DNA from: Batkoa obscura
Lineage: Eukaryota; Entomophthoromycota; Entomophthoromycetes; Entomophthorales; Batkoaceae
Direction of reading: 5' to 3'
Assembly: GCA_030770535.1 (NCBI GenBank)
Contig: JASVEC010000230.1
Location: 1 to 28,903, forward strand
DNA length: 28,903 nt
Shown: positions 28,264 through 28,903 of the stretch, piece after piece
Numbering within the stretch: the stretch's first letter is position 1
How the letters are laid out: each line of letters starts with the position of its first letter
The notes under the pieces: generated by a model
Databases searched by the model: none
What the model was told of the DNA's origin: nothing
What the model saw: only the letters and a program-made list of their open reading frames with translations
Program-made: the position numbers and the translations under genes

Positions 28264-28399
28264 TGTTAGTTTTTTTATTTTAAAAGGAACCTTTAAACTC
28301 GAACTAAATGTTTTGTTAATATATATTAGAGATTTTTTACTATTTATTGATATTTTTGGTGCTAATAAAGATATCAAAAGTACGATATCTTTTTATCCT

Positions 28400-28903
28400 T
28401 GAAAGGCTTACATCTAAGTGTTTTATTTATCAAGATGATGATGAATGTACAGATAACTGACACTCTAAAAATATTGCAATGATGGGATTAGCATAGAAAG
28501 GAAGTTATTTTGTCCAGTACATTACTACTTTTACGGGATTTCACTAGCCAATGATAGTACTATTTGGACTCTCTGATCGTTAGAAGTGGCCCCAATCAAG
28601 GAAAACAGGGACTAATTAGAATCTATGTTGGTAAGAAGGATGACCAAAGTGGGATAAAGTAAAACTTTGATGAAAATTTTTTGAAAGATGTAAAGGCTAA
28701 AATTTATGTGAGAGGATAGGTTGAAGAGATCATCCCAGAGAAAATGTACCATCACAAATCAGTGTATATCGAGCAATTGGAGAAGCAGCGTGAAGGGCAA
28801 TGGCCATCAGTAAAAAAATGGGGGCGAATAGACAAGGTGTTAGAGAATTTTAAGAATGTGATTAGGGGAGCAAAGGCATCATGCATTAGACGTTACAGAA
28901 CAA
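28400..28903 (+). pseudogene. Decayed protein-coding remnant running off the right edge
   Basis: Composition becomes G/C- and purine-richer, and plus-strand frames read as ordinary protein over about 160 codons. Examples are GSYFVQYITTFTGFH, GLIRIYVGKKDDQSG, VKAKIYVRG, EEIIPEKMYHHKSVYIEQLE and EGQWPSVKKWGRIDKVLENF. It is broken in several places and continues beyond the window. No domain recognised. Because it may derive from a mobile or virus-like element, it is treated as a fossil. Confidence 0.5.

Noticed and set aside
4911-28903. Alternative nuclear genetic code suggested by stops inside protein-like stretches
   Set aside because: The intact genes (galactokinase, peptides, both intact TM198-like genes, 892-residue protein) end at conventional stops and contain none internally, so decay explains the broken stretches better.

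Overview
The window is eukaryotic nuclear DNA, roughly three-quarters A+T by eye. It has compact genes, very short GT..AG introns (45-50 nt where I can test them), tRNA genes with internal Pol III promoters, a GAL1/GALK2-type galactokinase, an F-box/leucine-rich-repeat gene and small secreted peptides with fungal-looking signal sequences. This mixture suggests an AT-rich early-diverging fungus. An Entomophthorales/Conidiobolus-like genome is my best guess, but it is inference and no sequence here names the species.

Layout, left to right. (1) 1-6.3 kb: one exon of an unrecognised gene at the left edge, then three minus-strand paralogues of a seven-helix TM198/TM7S3-like membrane protein (two intact, the third with an in-frame stop). 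(2) 6.9-9.2 kb: a tRNA-Ile(AAT), a 347-residue coiled-coil/repeat protein whose two open frames are joined by a 50-nt intron, and an interstitial telomere-like patch. (3) 9.5-18.1 kb: a tandem array of four small secreted four-cysteine peptide genes, one per unit of about 2.1-2.4 kb. Three look whole and the fourth is a fossil. Large non-coding parts of the units are also homologous, including a 151-bp block that differs at one base between units 1 and 2. A second tRNA-Ile lies after peptide gene 3. (4) 19.6-21.4 kb: a decayed F-box/LRR gene. (5) 22.4-24.0 kb: a complete galactokinase with three exons. (6) 24.5-27.6 kb: a third identical tRNA-Ile and an 892-residue repeat-rich protein that is the long paralogue of the 347-residue protein. 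(7) 28.4 kb to the right edge: a decayed coding remnant.

At least eight copies, plus one doubtful one, of a roughly 100-bp MITE-like inverted-repeat element are scattered through the window. An empty site in a duplicated unit supports insertion at TA.

Functionally the genes do not form one pathway. The galactokinase is ordinary sugar metabolism. The notable content is the secreted peptide array with its conserved leader and spacer DNA, the unassigned 892/347-residue protein pair, and the signs of duplication, gene conversion and decay among lineage-specific families.
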